Source of the DNA: Polyangium jinanense
Lineage (GTDB): Bacteria; Myxococcota; Polyangia; Polyangiales; Polyangiaceae
DNA: 64,000 nucleotides
Assembly: GCF_028435365.1 (NCBI RefSeq)
Contig: NZ_JAGTJJ010000042.1
Span: forward strand, 32,380 to 96,379
Reading direction: 5' to 3'
A program made the position numbers and the translations under genes. Each line of letters begins with the position of its first letter. Within the stretch, counting starts at the first letter, position 1. Under the pieces are notes generated by a model. It worked only from the letters and a program-made list of their open reading frames with translations. It had not been told where the DNA came from and ran no database searches. Positions 15,928 through 25,032 of the stretch are shown piece after piece.

Positions 15928-16647
15928 TCAGAGCTGAATCCCCGCCAGAATCGTCGCAATTCCCTGCACGACGAGGACGAGCCCGCACACCACCGCAAAC
16001 GCCACGGCCCCGCCCGTCCGCCGGAATAGTTGCGCCTGCCCCCCCACCGTCACGAGGCTACGCATCTCCTCGGATCCGCCGAGCTCCCAGCGCGCCCGTG
16101 CGTCCCTGTAAAACCCGTCCACGCGCTCCTGCTTGCGCGTTGCGGCCGTGATCATCACGTCGGCGCCCTCCGGCACCACCGCCTCCTCGACCTCCACGTG
16201 CGTCGCGCCGGGCGGCACCAGATCCCGCGCCCACGGCGGCCACGACGACAGCGCCTCCTCCACGCGCACGGCGGGCGACACCCATTCGTCCCCGACCACC
16301 TCCGCGTCCCCGAGATCCACCACGCACGTGCCACTCGTGTCGCGAAGCGCCGCCCGCGACGCGCGCAGAACCGAGCGCTCCCCGAGCCGCTGCCGGCGCT
16401 TCCCATCTCCGGAAAACCCTCGAAGCGTGGTGCGCACGGCGACGCAGCCCTTCCGCGAGAGCCCGTCGATCGGCTCCTCCGCCGCGGCAATCGTCCCCGC
16501 GAGCTCCACCACCCCGGGCTCGATCTCCGCAATCTTCTTCGTCGGGCGCCGCCACACCTCCAGCACCAGCGCCGCCCCTTCCCGCGCCCGAAAGATCAGC
16601 GCGCTCCCGGCGACCAGAAGTCCCGCCCCGAGCAATGTGACGATCAT
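15928..16647 (-). CDS. GIDE-domain membrane protein
   Basis: A 239-residue membrane protein with an N-terminal helix (VTLLGAGLLVAGSALIF) and a C-terminal helix (AFAVVCGLVLVVQGIATIL). The region between starts with KKIAEIEPGVVELAGTI and LSRKGCVAVRTTL, the pattern of the GIDE domain (PF12483), named for its place in the mitochondrial E3 ligase MUL1/GIDE; the bacterial proteins lack a RING finger. Function in bacteria is unknown. The gene overlaps the stop of the upstream membrane-protein gene by four bases (ATGA at 16644-16647), so the two proteins probably act together. Confidence 0.7.
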   Translation of the reverse strand: MIVTLLGAGLLVAGSALIFRAREGAALVLEVWRRPTKKIAEIEPGVVELAGTIAAAEEPIDGLSRKGCVAVRTTLRGFSGDGKRRQRLGERSVLRASRAALRDTSGTCVVDLGDAEVVGDEWVSPAVRVEEALSSWPPWARDLVPPGATHVEVEEAVVPEGADVMITAATRKQERVDGFYRDARARWELGGSEEMRSLVTVGGQAQLFRRTGGAVAFAVVCGLVLVVQGIATILAGIQL

Positions 16648-17450
16648 CGGAAGTTCCTCCGCGTACGGCTCGCCAGCGACAGCACCGCAAAACCGGCCGC
16701 GGAGAGCACGACGAGCGAAAAAAGCCCCCCGAGAAAAAGCAGCGGGCTCATCCTGCTTCCGATGCGCTCCTTGGCGCGATCGAGCGGATCCATCGTCACG
16801 AAATCCAGGCCGTCCCGGCAGGGCACGATGTCATTCGTCTGCTTGCAACCGAGCACCGTCACCGGAATGCCGTCCGCGAGGACACGCTCCCGGTACACGG
16901 CCGAATCCCCCAGCGTGGCGAGCTCCTTGCCGCACGCCTCCCGGATCGAAACCGGGATCTCGAGCCCCGTCGCTTCCTTTTCCTTCATCGACGCGACCGC
17001 GATTCCCACCCGCGGATCGTCGCCGAAGAGCCACGCCGCGTCCTCCTCCTCGTCGATCCGCACCCGCTCGTTCGTTTTGGCAAAAACGAGCCGGAAAGCG
17101 AACCCGTCGTTCCTGCGCACGGCCACGTCGTCGAAGCTGCCCACGGCGCAAAAAACCTCGAATCGGCCGCCGCCGCTCGGGGACGGGCGCCCGACGGCCC
17201 CGACCCACCCCGCGGCGGGGGCGCCGAGCGGCGAGGACGACGACGCTTTGAGCAGCGAAAGCTCGCCGCGGATCGCGATCGGCCCGTCGTCCGTCCTTCG
17301 CTCCGTGTGCGCCGCGAGCCGCGACCCAATCGACGCCGACCGCAAAGACGCCCCCAGAAAAAACAAGGCGCCGAGCGCGAACGGCAGGAACGCGAGGCCA
17401 ACGAGCACCCGGGTCTTTCGTTTCGGCTCGAAGGAAAGCATCTGCGTCAT
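16644..17450 (-). CDS. Two-helix membrane protein, GIDE-like partner
   Basis: A 268-residue protein with an N-terminal helix (VLVGLAFLPFALGALFFLG) and a C-terminal helix (SPLLFLGGLFSLVVLSAAGFAVLSL) enclosing about 190 soluble residues. The inner part begins with a beta-rich IAIRGELSLLKAS segment, recalling the beta-barrel at the start of GIDE-type proteins, so it may be a distant paralogue of the gene it overlaps. The ATG at 17450 is 36 bases after the histidine-phosphatase lipoprotein gene, and an internal ATG at 17441 is an alternative. Function unknown. Confidence 0.65.
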   Translation of the reverse strand: MTQMLSFEPKRKTRVLVGLAFLPFALGALFFLGASLRSASIGSRLAAHTERRTDDGPIAIRGELSLLKASSSSPLGAPAAGWVGAVGRPSPSGGGRFEVFCAVGSFDDVAVRRNDGFAFRLVFAKTNERVRIDEEEDAAWLFGDDPRVGIAVASMKEKEATGLEIPVSIREACGKELATLGDSAVYRERVLADGIPVTVLGCKQTNDIVPCRDGLDFVTMDPLDRAKERIGSRMSPLLFLGGLFSLVVLSAAGFAVLSLASRTRRNFR

Positions 17451-17486
17451 CGTCGCCTGCCCGGGGCCTGGCCCCAAGGGAAAAGG

Positions 17487-18434
17487 TTACTGCAAGGAGG
17501 CCCAGCCCGTCGAATCGACCCGCGTGATGTAGATCGACCCGCCGCTGCCGTCGGGCTTGTAGATGGCGGCTTCGCCCCACTGGAGCGCGTCGAGCACGCC
17601 GCATTGGTGCCCCGCGTGGCCCACGATGGCCACGTTCGTGCCCGGCGGAGGCTCCGTCGCTACGAGCGACATCGTGTTCGCGCAGCGGTTCCCCTCGTCG
17701 TACGCGAAGCCCGTGATGTCCTGGTTCGGTTCGACCGCCGGGCCGAGGTTCATGAGCTCGGCGGTCCTCATGCAGCGGCAGAACTCGCTCGCGAGCACGC
17801 GCCCGAACGGAAAACCTCGGTTCTTGATGGCGAGCCCCATCTGCTCGGCCTGGGAGATGCCCGTCGCATTGAGCTGCCGCGCCGTCGCGGTCGCGCAGTT
17901 CGAATCGCAGCTCTTCCACCAGCCCGGCGACGACGTCTCGGCCGCCGTCCCGAGCTGGAACGCGTCCTCGCACACCTCCGCCTCCGCGTGACGCCATACG
18001 AGGTTGTACCCGCCACCGATGAGCGCCTGCCCGATCGTCACGGCGAGCTCGGCCGTCGCCGGCCTGCCCCCACAGCTCCCCGGCGCATCGCAGCCGTACA
18101 CGGCGTAATGGTACGTGCGGGGCATGTCCGGCGTCGTGGCCACCAGATTGCGGAGCGGCTCGCTCGCCGTGGAGGCCGCGCCCTCGTAAACGACGGTCGC
18201 CATGGGATCGTCCGGGCCTTTGGGCATCGCATTCTCGGCGCGGACGATCCGCGACGCTGGCTTGCTCGATTTCACCCACGAGAGCTCGACGTCCCCCAAG
18301 GCGACCGATGCCTTCAGCTCGCTCGGGTCGATCACGGTGCCGCCGCGCCCGCCCGCGCCGCCCTCGCCCGTGCAGCCGGACCCGGCGCCCCAAAGACCGA
18401 GGATCAACGACGTCCCGACGAGAACCTTTTTCAT
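17487..18434 (-). CDS. Histidine-phosphatase-superfamily lipoprotein
   Basis: A 315-residue lipoprotein: signal peptide MKKVLVGTSLILGLWGAGSGC, a Gly-rich linker, a roughly 100-residue beta-rich segment, then a branch-1 histidine phosphatase-like domain. Motifs in order are the nucleophile block NLVWRHAEAE, the arginine block SEFCRCMRTAEL and the late catalytic His in NVAIVGHAGH. It has several extra Cys residues (CEDAF, SCDSNCA, FCRCM), probably paired outside the cytoplasm. The substrate is unknown. ATG 18434 has a GAGG site six bases upstream; an in-frame start at 18536 is rejected because it hides the signal peptide. It heads a three-gene unit with the two GIDE-type proteins. Confidence 0.75.
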   Translation of the reverse strand: MKKVLVGTSLILGLWGAGSGCTGEGGAGGRGGTVIDPSELKASVALGDVELSWVKSSKPASRIVRAENAMPKGPDDPMATVVYEGAASTASEPLRNLVATTPDMPRTYHYAVYGCDAPGSCGGRPATAELAVTIGQALIGGGYNLVWRHAEAEVCEDAFQLGTAAETSSPGWWKSCDSNCATATARQLNATGISQAEQMGLAIKNRGFPFGRVLASEFCRCMRTAELMNLGPAVEPNQDITGFAYDEGNRCANTMSLVATEPPPGTNVAIVGHAGHQCGVLDALQWGEAAIYKPDGSGGSIYITRVDSTGWASLQ

Positions 18435-18660
18435 TGATTCCTCATTCCTAGAGCACTGCCCGGGGCCCGTCAACATCGTCCCGAACACGCGCTCCGCGCC
18501 TTGCGGTCCTTCCGCGATTTCCGCAACCGGGCCCACGCCTCGTCATCCAAATCGTCGGCGCTCGCGATGCGATGCCCGGCGGCCCTCGAGGGCCCTGGAC
18601 GCATGCTCGCTGCGAGCGCCGTCCTCTTCCATTTCAAGCCCACTCCGGAAGCGATCGATC

Positions 18661-20229
18661 ATGCCGACGAACCTCGGCGGGGCCGCGCGCCTCGCCCTTT
18701 TGCCCCTCGCCCTGCTCACGCTCGGCGTGAGCTGCGCCCCGGCTCCCGAAGCCGAATGCACGGATGGCCCCATTTGCGAGACGAGGGCCACCGGCGAACG
18801 TTACGTGGTCCCGCGCTGCGTGCCCGCCTGGAACGACGGGCCCGTCCCCGCCGATTGCGGCGTCTTCGTCTCGACGACCCTCGGCGACGACGACGGCCCG
18901 GGCACACAGGACAAACCCTTCCGCACCCTCGCCCACGCCGCGCAGATCGCCGGCGAAGGCCGCCCCATCTACGCCTGTGCCGAGGACTTTTACGAGCGCC
19001 TGGTCCTGCCCGCCGGCGCCAGCGTCTTCGGCGGCCTCGATTGCCAGGAAGGCTACCGCTGGAAAGACAAGACCGTAAAGACCCGCCTCTATGGCTCGCC
19101 CGACGAGGTCCCGCTCGTGCTCGCGCCCGGCCCGCTCGCGACCCGCATCGAGGACCTCGCCGTCTTCGCCGCCGACGCGACCCGCCCCGGCGGATCGTCG
19201 ATCGCCCTGCTCGCCGACCACACCCACGCCGAGCTCTGGCGCTGCGACGTGCGCGCCGGGGAGGGCAAAGACGGCGAGAATGGCGCGAGCCTCCCGTCCG
19301 ATCCCGCGCTCGACGGCCTCGACGGACTCGACGGCCAGGCGGCCTGCGTCGCCGATCCCGACCTCGGGACCCCGGGCGGCACGCGCGTCGAGCGCATGTG
19401 CGAGGGCGGCAGCGTCACCATGGGCGGACAAGGCGGCGACGGCGGCGCGATCCTGCCGGATTCGTTGCAATCGACCCCCGGAAAGGCCGGCGAGCTCGGC
19501 ACGCCCGCGGCGCCGAGCTTCGGCCTCGGCGGCGCGGGCGACGCGGGGAGCGGCTGGAGCTGCGCGGCTGGCAAGGGCGCGCCCGGCAATCAAGGATCAC
19601 GGGGCACGCCCGGCACGGGCGCGGCGGGTTTCGGCCGGCTCGACGCCACGGGATATTTCGGCATCGCGGGCGGCACCGGCGGGTTTGGTTTGCCCGGCCA
19701 AGGTGGCGGCGGCGCCGGGGGCGCGCGGGGCGCGGCCTCGATTTGCGCCAATGCGACGCCCGGGGCCGGCGCGAGCGGCGGCAGCGGCGGCACCGGCGGC
19801 TGCGGCGGACATGGCGGCATGGGCGGCGGGGCCGGCGGCGCGAGCATCGGCATTGCCAGCATCGAATCGACGATCGTGCTCTGGGACGGACGCGTCGCGG
19901 TCCATCGAGGCGGCCGCGGCGGCAACGGCGCCGATGGCCAGATCGGCGGCGCCGGCGGAATGGGCGGCAAGGGCGGCACCGGAAAAGGCCTCTCCGCGCC
20001 CGACGCTTGTCCGGGCGGCGCGGGCGGCGCGGGCGGCAAGGGTGGCCCCGGCGGCGGCGGCCTCGGCGGGCCTGCCGTCGTGATTGCCCACGTCGGCGCC
20101 GAGCCCGAGCTTCGCGGCGCCGTCTCGCTCGCCACGGGCAAACCCGGCGACGGCGGAAAGGGCGGCGACGGCGACGTCGCGGGCAACCGCGGCGCGCCCG
20201 GCATCAGCGCGGCCATCCGATCCTTTTGA
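18661..20229 (+). CDS. Glycine-rich secreted lipoprotein (PGRS-like)
   Basis: A 522-residue exported protein. The signal peptide ends LLTLGVSC, so it is probably lipidated. Residues about 60-190 (FVSTTLGDDDGPGTQDKPFR and onward) resemble the start of a parallel beta-helix of the DUF1565 type. From residue 200 on the protein is dominated by Gly-Gly-x triplets with Ala, Lys and Asp, much like collagen-like or PE-PGRS tracts, with scattered Cys. The role is probably structural at the surface. The ATG at 18661 has GGAAG about 12 bases upstream. The preceding 226 bases hold no gene or clear signal. Confidence 0.7.
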   Translation: MPTNLGGAARLALLPLALLTLGVSCAPAPEAECTDGPICETRATGERYVVPRCVPAWNDGPVPADCGVFVSTTLGDDDGPGTQDKPFRTLAHAAQIAGEGRPIYACAEDFYERLVLPAGASVFGGLDCQEGYRWKDKTVKTRLYGSPDEVPLVLAPGPLATRIEDLAVFAADATRPGGSSIALLADHTHAELWRCDVRAGEGKDGENGASLPSDPALDGLDGLDGQAACVADPDLGTPGGTRVERMCEGGSVTMGGQGGDGGAILPDSLQSTPGKAGELGTPAAPSFGLGGAGDAGSGWSCAAGKGAPGNQGSRGTPGTGAAGFGRLDATGYFGIAGGTGGFGLPGQGGGGAGGARGAASICANATPGAGASGGSGGTGGCGGHGGMGGGAGGASIGIASIESTIVLWDGRVAVHRGGRGGNGADGQIGGAGGMGGKGGTGKGLSAPDACPGGAGGAGGKGGPGGGGLGGPAVVIAHVGAEPELRGAVSLATGKPGDGGKGGDGDVAGNRGAPGISAAIRSF

Positions 20230-20292
20230 TGCTCCGCGCTTGACGTGCGCGCGCGTGCGCGGCACCGTCGCGGCAATCGTGAATTGTATGCG

Positions 20293-20381
20293 CCTCACCC
20301 CCGGCCCCTCTCCCTCCGGGAGAGGGGTGAACGACGCCTTTTCTCCCCTCTCCCGAGAGGGAGAGGGGATGGGGGTGAGGG
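20293..20381. repeat. Paired REP-like palindromes (BIME-like)
   Basis: Two CCCCTCTCCC/GGGAGAGGGG hairpins (20305-20327 and 20345-20368) are separated by 17 bases. The outer flanks CCTCACCCCC on the left and GGGGGTGAGGG on the right are inverse complements, so the whole block is a composite palindrome. The single element at 1223-1266 belongs to the same family. Sitting 60 bases past the glycine-rich lipoprotein gene, it may also end that transcript. Confidence 0.8.
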
Positions 20382-20421
20382 AATCGTTCTTCGACGAACT
20401 TCGGTTCCGGTACACCGGGAC

Positions 20422-21627
20422 ATGAGCTCGCTCGCCGTACGTTTTGCCGGCATCACCGACGGTTTGCCCCGGGCGTTCTGGTCGCTCTGGGCCGGCATGT
20501 TCGTCAACCGGGCGGGCAGCTTCGTCGTCCCGCTCCTCTTCGTTTATCTCACGCAGCAGCGAGGCCTCGACCTCCCCACCGCGGGCCTCATCGCCTCGCT
20601 CTTCGGCGCCGGCTCGCTCGCGGGCACGTTGCTCGGCGGCGCCCTTTCCGATCGCCTCGGCCGCCGCGCCACGATGCTCCTCGCGCTCGTCACGAGCTCC
20701 GCCTTCATGATCGGCCTCGGCCTCGCGCGCGAGACCTGGCAGATCGCTTCGGCCACGGTCTTCCTCGGCTTCTTCTCGGACATGTTCCGCCCCGCGAGCC
20801 AGGCCCTCGTCGCCGACATCGTGCCGCCCGAGCACCGCGTGAAGGCGTTCTCCCTGCAATACTGGGCCGTAAACCTCGGGTATGCGTTCGCCGCGGTCCT
20901 CGGCGGCTTCATGGCGAAGCGGAGCTTCTTCGCGCTTTTCCTCGGCGACGCGCTCACGACGCTCGTCCTCGCCGCGATCATCTGGCGCTCCGTCCCCGAA
21001 AGCCGCCCGGCCGAGGCGCACCGCGACAATCGCGGCAGCGTGCTCACGCCCTTCTTCGACGGCAAGTACCTCCCGTTTCTCCTCTGCAACCTCGCGCTCA
21101 CGCTGGTCTTTTTCCAGCACCTCTCGGCCATGCCGGAGGACATGCGCCAGAAGGGCCTCACCACCGAGCATTACGGCATCGCGGTCGCCACGAATTGCTT
21201 GCTCATCGTGCTCTGCCAGCCGCTCGTCACGCGGTGGGTGAAGGACGTCCCGCGCGGCGTCCTGCTCGCGGCCGCCGCGACGCTGACGGGCATTGGATTC
21301 GGCACCGTGGCGCTCGCCTCGACGCTCCCGGCCTACATGGCCACGATCGCGGTGTGGACCTTCGGCGAGATCATCTTCGCGCCCGTGAACGCGAGCATCG
21401 TCGCCGACCTCTCGCCGAAGCATCTCCGCGGCCGTTACCAGGGCGCCTTTTCGCTCACCTTCAGCTTCGGCGCGATGGGCGCCCCCTCGATCAGCACGCG
21501 CCTCCTGCCGAAGACGGGCCTCCCGCTCTTCTGGCTCCTCTGCCTCGTGCTTTGCCTCGCTGTCGCGGCTTGCCAGCTCGTCTGGGGCAAGAACCTGCCG
21601 CCGCCGGCTCCCGAGGAAAAACCCTGA
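20422..21627 (+). CDS. MFS transporter
   Basis: A 401-residue inner-membrane protein with about 12 predicted helices. The loop between helices 2 and 3 carries the major-facilitator signature GGALSDRLGRRAT, and the long central loop (SRPAEAHRDNRGSV) separates two six-helix halves. The overall look is that of drug:proton antiporters (DHA1 class), but a substrate cannot be read from sequence. The ATG at 20422 lies just after the paired REP palindromes with only a weak ribosome site. It converges on the oxidoreductase gene with a shared terminator between them. Confidence 0.85.
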   Translation: MSSLAVRFAGITDGLPRAFWSLWAGMFVNRAGSFVVPLLFVYLTQQRGLDLPTAGLIASLFGAGSLAGTLLGGALSDRLGRRATMLLALVTSSAFMIGLGLARETWQIASATVFLGFFSDMFRPASQALVADIVPPEHRVKAFSLQYWAVNLGYAFAAVLGGFMAKRSFFALFLGDALTTLVLAAIIWRSVPESRPAEAHRDNRGSVLTPFFDGKYLPFLLCNLALTLVFFQHLSAMPEDMRQKGLTTEHYGIAVATNCLLIVLCQPLVTRWVKDVPRGVLLAAAATLTGIGFGTVALASTLPAYMATIAVWTFGEIIFAPVNASIVADLSPKHLRGRYQGAFSLTFSFGAMGAPSISTRLLPKTGLPLFWLLCLVLCLAVAACQLVWGKNLPPPAPEEKP

Positions 21628-21632
21628 CGCGC

Positions 21633-21662
21633 GCGGCCACGCGGAACCCCCCGCGTGGCCGC
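21633..21662. terminator. Bidirectional terminator between convergent genes
   Basis: A perfect 12-base stem (GCGGCCACGCGG at 21633-21644, CCGCGTGGCCGC at 21651-21662) with loop AACCCC fills the gap between the MFS gene and the convergent oxidoreductase gene. There is no long T-run on either side, but position and symmetry suit transcription ending from both directions. Confidence 0.7.
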
Positions 21663-21679
21663 ATGTCTGGACGACCGTT

Positions 21680-22630
21680 TTACAGGACGAGCACGGCCTT
21701 GCCGCGGGTGCGCCCCTCGCGGCTCTTTTCCTGCGCCAGCGCAGCCTCCGCGAACGGCAGGATCGACGAGACGTGCGTGCGGATCTTCCCCGCGTCGAGG
21801 AGCTCCCCGAGCTTCGCGAGCTCCTCCGCGTTCGGCTCCACGAAATGGTAATACGCCTCGATCCCGCGGGCCCTCGCCTCGTCCGCGTTCGGCGTATCCA
21901 CCACGCTCACGAGCCGCCCGCCGGGCTTCACGAGCTCGTAGCTCAGGGAAAGCGTCTCGCCGCCCACGCAATCGAACACCACGTCCACGCCCTCGGGCGC
22001 GATCGCCCGGACGGCCGCGCGCACGTCGCCCGCGCGGTAATCGATCGGATGATCGACGCCGAGCGAACGAATGAAATCCTGGTTGTCGGGCCCGGCCGTA
22101 CCGATCACCGTCGCCCCTGCGTGCTTGGCGAGCTGCACGCCGAACATCCCGACCCCGCCGGACGCCGCGTGCACGAGCACCGTCCGCCCCGGCCCCACGC
22201 CCGGCGCGCGCCGGAACAACGCCTGATACGCCGTCAGCCCCGCCAGGGGCACGCTCGCGGCCTCGTGGAGCAGCAGCGATTTCGGCTTCGCGGCCACGAT
22301 CGACTCCGGCACGACCACGAATTCGGCGTACGTCCCGCCCTGCACCTCGGGCTTGCGCGTATATACGTACACCACGTCGCCGCGCTGGAAACGGCTGACG
22401 CCCGCGCCCAGCGCGTCGATCGTGCCTGCGCACTCCCAGCCGGGGATCAGCGGGAATCGGTGTGGAAGGGCCTTCGCCAGGTATCCCTCGCGAATTTTCC
22501 AGTCGACCGGGTTGATGCCGGATGCGGCGATCCGGATCCTCACCTCGCCCGGGCGGGGCTCGGGCGTCGGCAGATCCATGGGCGTAAGCGTCTCGGGACC
22601 TCCGAACTGTTCGATGGCAATGGCTCGCAT
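21680..22630 (-). CDS. NADPH:quinone-reductase-type oxidoreductase
   Basis: A 316-residue medium-chain dehydrogenase/reductase lacking the catalytic zinc ligands, as in quinone oxidoreductases. It opens with the typical IEQFGGPETL, has the INPVDWKIREG and PLIPGWECAGTI blocks of the GroES-like half, and a Rossmann half with HAASGGVGMFGVQLAK as the nucleotide loop. Substrate probably a quinone or enone. ATG 22630 has GAGAG upstream. It is divergent from the next lipoprotein gene with 135 bases between. Confidence 0.85.
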   Translation of the reverse strand: MRAIAIEQFGGPETLTPMDLPTPEPRPGEVRIRIAASGINPVDWKIREGYLAKALPHRFPLIPGWECAGTIDALGAGVSRFQRGDVVYVYTRKPEVQGGTYAEFVVVPESIVAAKPKSLLLHEAASVPLAGLTAYQALFRRAPGVGPGRTVLVHAASGGVGMFGVQLAKHAGATVIGTAGPDNQDFIRSLGVDHPIDYRAGDVRAAVRAIAPEGVDVVFDCVGGETLSLSYELVKPGGRLVSVVDTPNADEARARGIEAYYHFVEPNAEELAKLGELLDAGKIRTHVSSILPFAEAALAQEKSREGRTRGKAVLVL

Positions 22631-22765
22631 GGGCTCTCTCGTCTCCGGGATACGGCGCGATCTTTCGCGCAGGGGACGCGAAATGTAGGCGTCGAAGGGT
22701 CCTCGACAAGCGACCCGAACGCGCGCCCAGAAAAAAGTGACACCGGTGGGCGGCCTCGCTGTACC

Positions 22766-23707
22766 ATGCCGTTTCCCCCGAACACGAGGTCCCCCGTGCT
22801 CCGACGACTCCTCTTCCCCATCGCTGGAATCGGCCTCTCCCTGTTCACGATCGCCTGCGGCGGAGGCGCGCAAACGACCCCGCCGCAGACGGCCGCGGAC
22901 GCGGACGCAAGCACGGACGCGGGCTCGGACAGACCGACGACAAGGGCGAAGCGGACCCCGACGGACCCGGACCTCGGCCGTGACAAGGAGAACCCGGTGC
23001 CCCGCTGCGGCCCGGTCGACAGCTACGCGTTCATCTCGGAGTACACGTGCAAGGACGGTTCGCAGCCGCTCGGCGCCGATCCCGAAAAAGGGCGGCAGGC
23101 GCGCTCGGGCAACGTCGGCGCGAACCACACGGGGCACATCATCGACAGGTACGTCGTCGAGTGTCCGGACGGCGAGGTCGAGGTCTTCGTCGACATGTAC
23201 GGCTGCCCGGCCGCGGAGAGAAAGCTCGAGGCGATGAGGGACACGGAAAACCCCTTCGGCCCGCCGGGCGAATCCTTGCCGCGCCCGCGCCTTCTGGCGA
23301 TCGCCACCGTGTTCAAGAAGATGAGCGAGGCGCCGCTCTCGGAGGCGAGCCGCGAGCACATCTCGAACGCGGTCGCGTGGGCCTCGGCGAGCCCCGACAT
23401 CGAGGTGACGCTCTGCCCGTGGTTCCGCGATTACATCGACGGCCCGAACCCGAAGAGCCACTCCCCGGTGGCGACGATCCTGCTCGCCTACACGATCCTC
23501 GGCGTCGCGGCGCACCAGATCGAAAACCCGCGCGCCGATCCGATAGCCACCCAGGTCGTGGGCTTGCGGACGGCCGTGCGTGTCTATCGGGAGCTCCGGG
23601 ACGACGGCGCATTCCGCCGCGTGCCCATCCTCGAACAGCTCGACAAGGTCGAGGCCGACGGCAAGCTCGCGGACTGGTTCACCAAGAACGCGAGCTGCGG
23701 TCCCTAG
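22766..23707 (+). CDS. Orphan lipoprotein
   Basis: A 313-residue lipoprotein: the signal peptide ends in SLFTIACGGG (lipobox Cys). A Thr/Asp-rich linker leads to a 230-residue domain that starts CGPVDSYAFISEYTCKDGSQ and includes HIIDRYVVECPDGEVEVFVDM and a helical C-terminal half (SPVATILLAYTILGVAAHQIE). I do not recognise the family. Five Cys residues in the mature part could form disulfides. The stop lies only 19 bases from the convergent thiolase stop. Confidence 0.7.
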   Translation: MPFPPNTRSPVLRRLLFPIAGIGLSLFTIACGGGAQTTPPQTAADADASTDAGSDRPTTRAKRTPTDPDLGRDKENPVPRCGPVDSYAFISEYTCKDGSQPLGADPEKGRQARSGNVGANHTGHIIDRYVVECPDGEVEVFVDMYGCPAAERKLEAMRDTENPFGPPGESLPRPRLLAIATVFKKMSEAPLSEASREHISNAVAWASASPDIEVTLCPWFRDYIDGPNPKSHSPVATILLAYTILGVAAHQIENPRADPIATQVVGLRTAVRVYRELRDDGAFRRVPILEQLDKVEADGKLADWFTKNASCGP

Positions 23708-23726
23708 TCCCGAGGGGGACGCTCTG

Positions 23727-25025
23727 TCAATCGATCCGCTCGAGCAGCGCCGCCGCCCCGAGCCCGCCCGCCGCGCAAATTCCGAGAAGCGCCGTCCGTT
23801 TGTCCGAACGAACGAGCTCGTTCGCCATCGTCGTCACCATACGCGCGCCCGTCGCGCCGAACGGGTGACCAAGCGCGATCGATCCGCCGTGCACATTGAG
23901 CCGTGCCGGATCCACCTCGCCCACGGCCGCGCTCTTGCCGAGCCTCTCGCGCGCGAATGCCGCGCTGCCGAGCATCTTCAACACGCAGAGCACCTGCGCC
24001 GCGAACGCCTCGTGCAGGTCCACGAGATCGATCTCGGCGAGCGTGCGCCCGGCCCGGTCGAGCACCTTCGGAATGGCGAGCGCCGGCCCCATGAGCAATT
24101 GATCCGCCGGATCGACGCCCACGTACGCCCACGAAGTCAAAGCCGCGCGCGGCTTGTACCCGAGCGCCCGCGCCTTCTCCTCGCTCATCAAGAGCACCGC
24201 CGCCGCGCCGTCCGTGAGAGGACTCGCGTTGCCCGCCGTCACCGTGCCGTCTTTTGCAAACACGGGCCGAAGTTTTGCGAGTTTTTCCTCGCTCGTATCG
24301 GCGCGCACGAGGCCATCCGCGTGCACCCATTTCCCTTCGGACTCGACCGGCGTGACCTCCTCGTCGAACCGCCCCGACGCCATCGCCGCCGCCGCGCGAT
24401 GATGCGAGCGCGCCGCGAAAGCGTCCTGCGCCGCGCGAGAAATCTCGTTTCGACGCGCCATCTTCTCGGCCGCCTCGCCCATCACCTCGCCCGTCGTCCG
24501 CTCGGCGATCTTCGGCCGCGTCGGCAGGATGTCCGTGAACGGCGCGAGTTTTCCGACCGCGCCGAGAATCGCCTTCGGATCGGCCTTCCCCAGCGCGACC
24601 GGCGCGAGCGCGTGCACCACCTTTTGCGGCAGCTTGATCTCCGCATTGCTCGTCGAATCGCTCCCGCCGGCGATCACGATGTCCGCCTCGCCGCGCTCGA
24701 TCGCCGCCGCCGCGAGCGTCACCGCTTGCAGGCCCGACGCGCACGCCCGCGTCACCGTCATCGCCTCGCAGGCCGGATCGAGCTCTAGATCCAGCGCGAT
24801 CTCGCGCCCCACGTTCGGCGCCGTCCCCGGCAGGATGACCCCGCCCCACACGATCGACTCGACGTCCCGCCGCCCGAGGTTCGCCTTCTTCAAAAGCCCT
24901 CGCGTCGCGGCCACGCCGAGCGCGATCGTGTCGAGCTTCGTGAAATCCGTGAATGCCTTGACGAACGGCGTTCGCAGACCATCCACGACCACCGCCCGCC
25001 GCCCTGTTTTTCCAGACATCCCCAT
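23727..25025 (-). CDS. Acetyl-CoA acyltransferase (thiolase), FadA2/FadI-like
   Basis: A 432-residue thiolase, last gene of the fatty-acid operon, cleaving 3-ketoacyl-CoA (or condensing acetyl-CoA). Motifs: nucleophilic Cys in TRACASGLQAV, the GGSIALGHPFGATGAR histidine block, and the second acid-base Cys in GICAAGGLGAA. The spacing after that Cys (CAAGGLG) fits the FadI/FadA2 branch. Either ATG 25025 or ATG 25019 could be used; GAAGGGG lies close upstream of both. It starts seven bases past the stop of the reductase gene, consistent with one transcript. Confidence 0.9.
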   Translation of the reverse strand: MGMSGKTGRRAVVVDGLRTPFVKAFTDFTKLDTIALGVAATRGLLKKANLGRRDVESIVWGGVILPGTAPNVGREIALDLELDPACEAMTVTRACASGLQAVTLAAAAIERGEADIVIAGGSDSTSNAEIKLPQKVVHALAPVALGKADPKAILGAVGKLAPFTDILPTRPKIAERTTGEVMGEAAEKMARRNEISRAAQDAFAARSHHRAAAAMASGRFDEEVTPVESEGKWVHADGLVRADTSEEKLAKLRPVFAKDGTVTAGNASPLTDGAAAVLLMSEEKARALGYKPRAALTSWAYVGVDPADQLLMGPALAIPKVLDRAGRTLAEIDLVDLHEAFAAQVLCVLKMLGSAAFARERLGKSAAVGEVDPARLNVHGGSIALGHPFGATGARMVTTMANELVRSDKRTALLGICAAGGLGAAALLERID

Positions 25026-25032
25026 TTCCCCT

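Noticed and set aside
19597..21423. Minus-strand frame spanning the glycine-rich and MFS genes
   Set aside because: Crosses two genes and a REP block; its sequence includes the REP translation and no domain.
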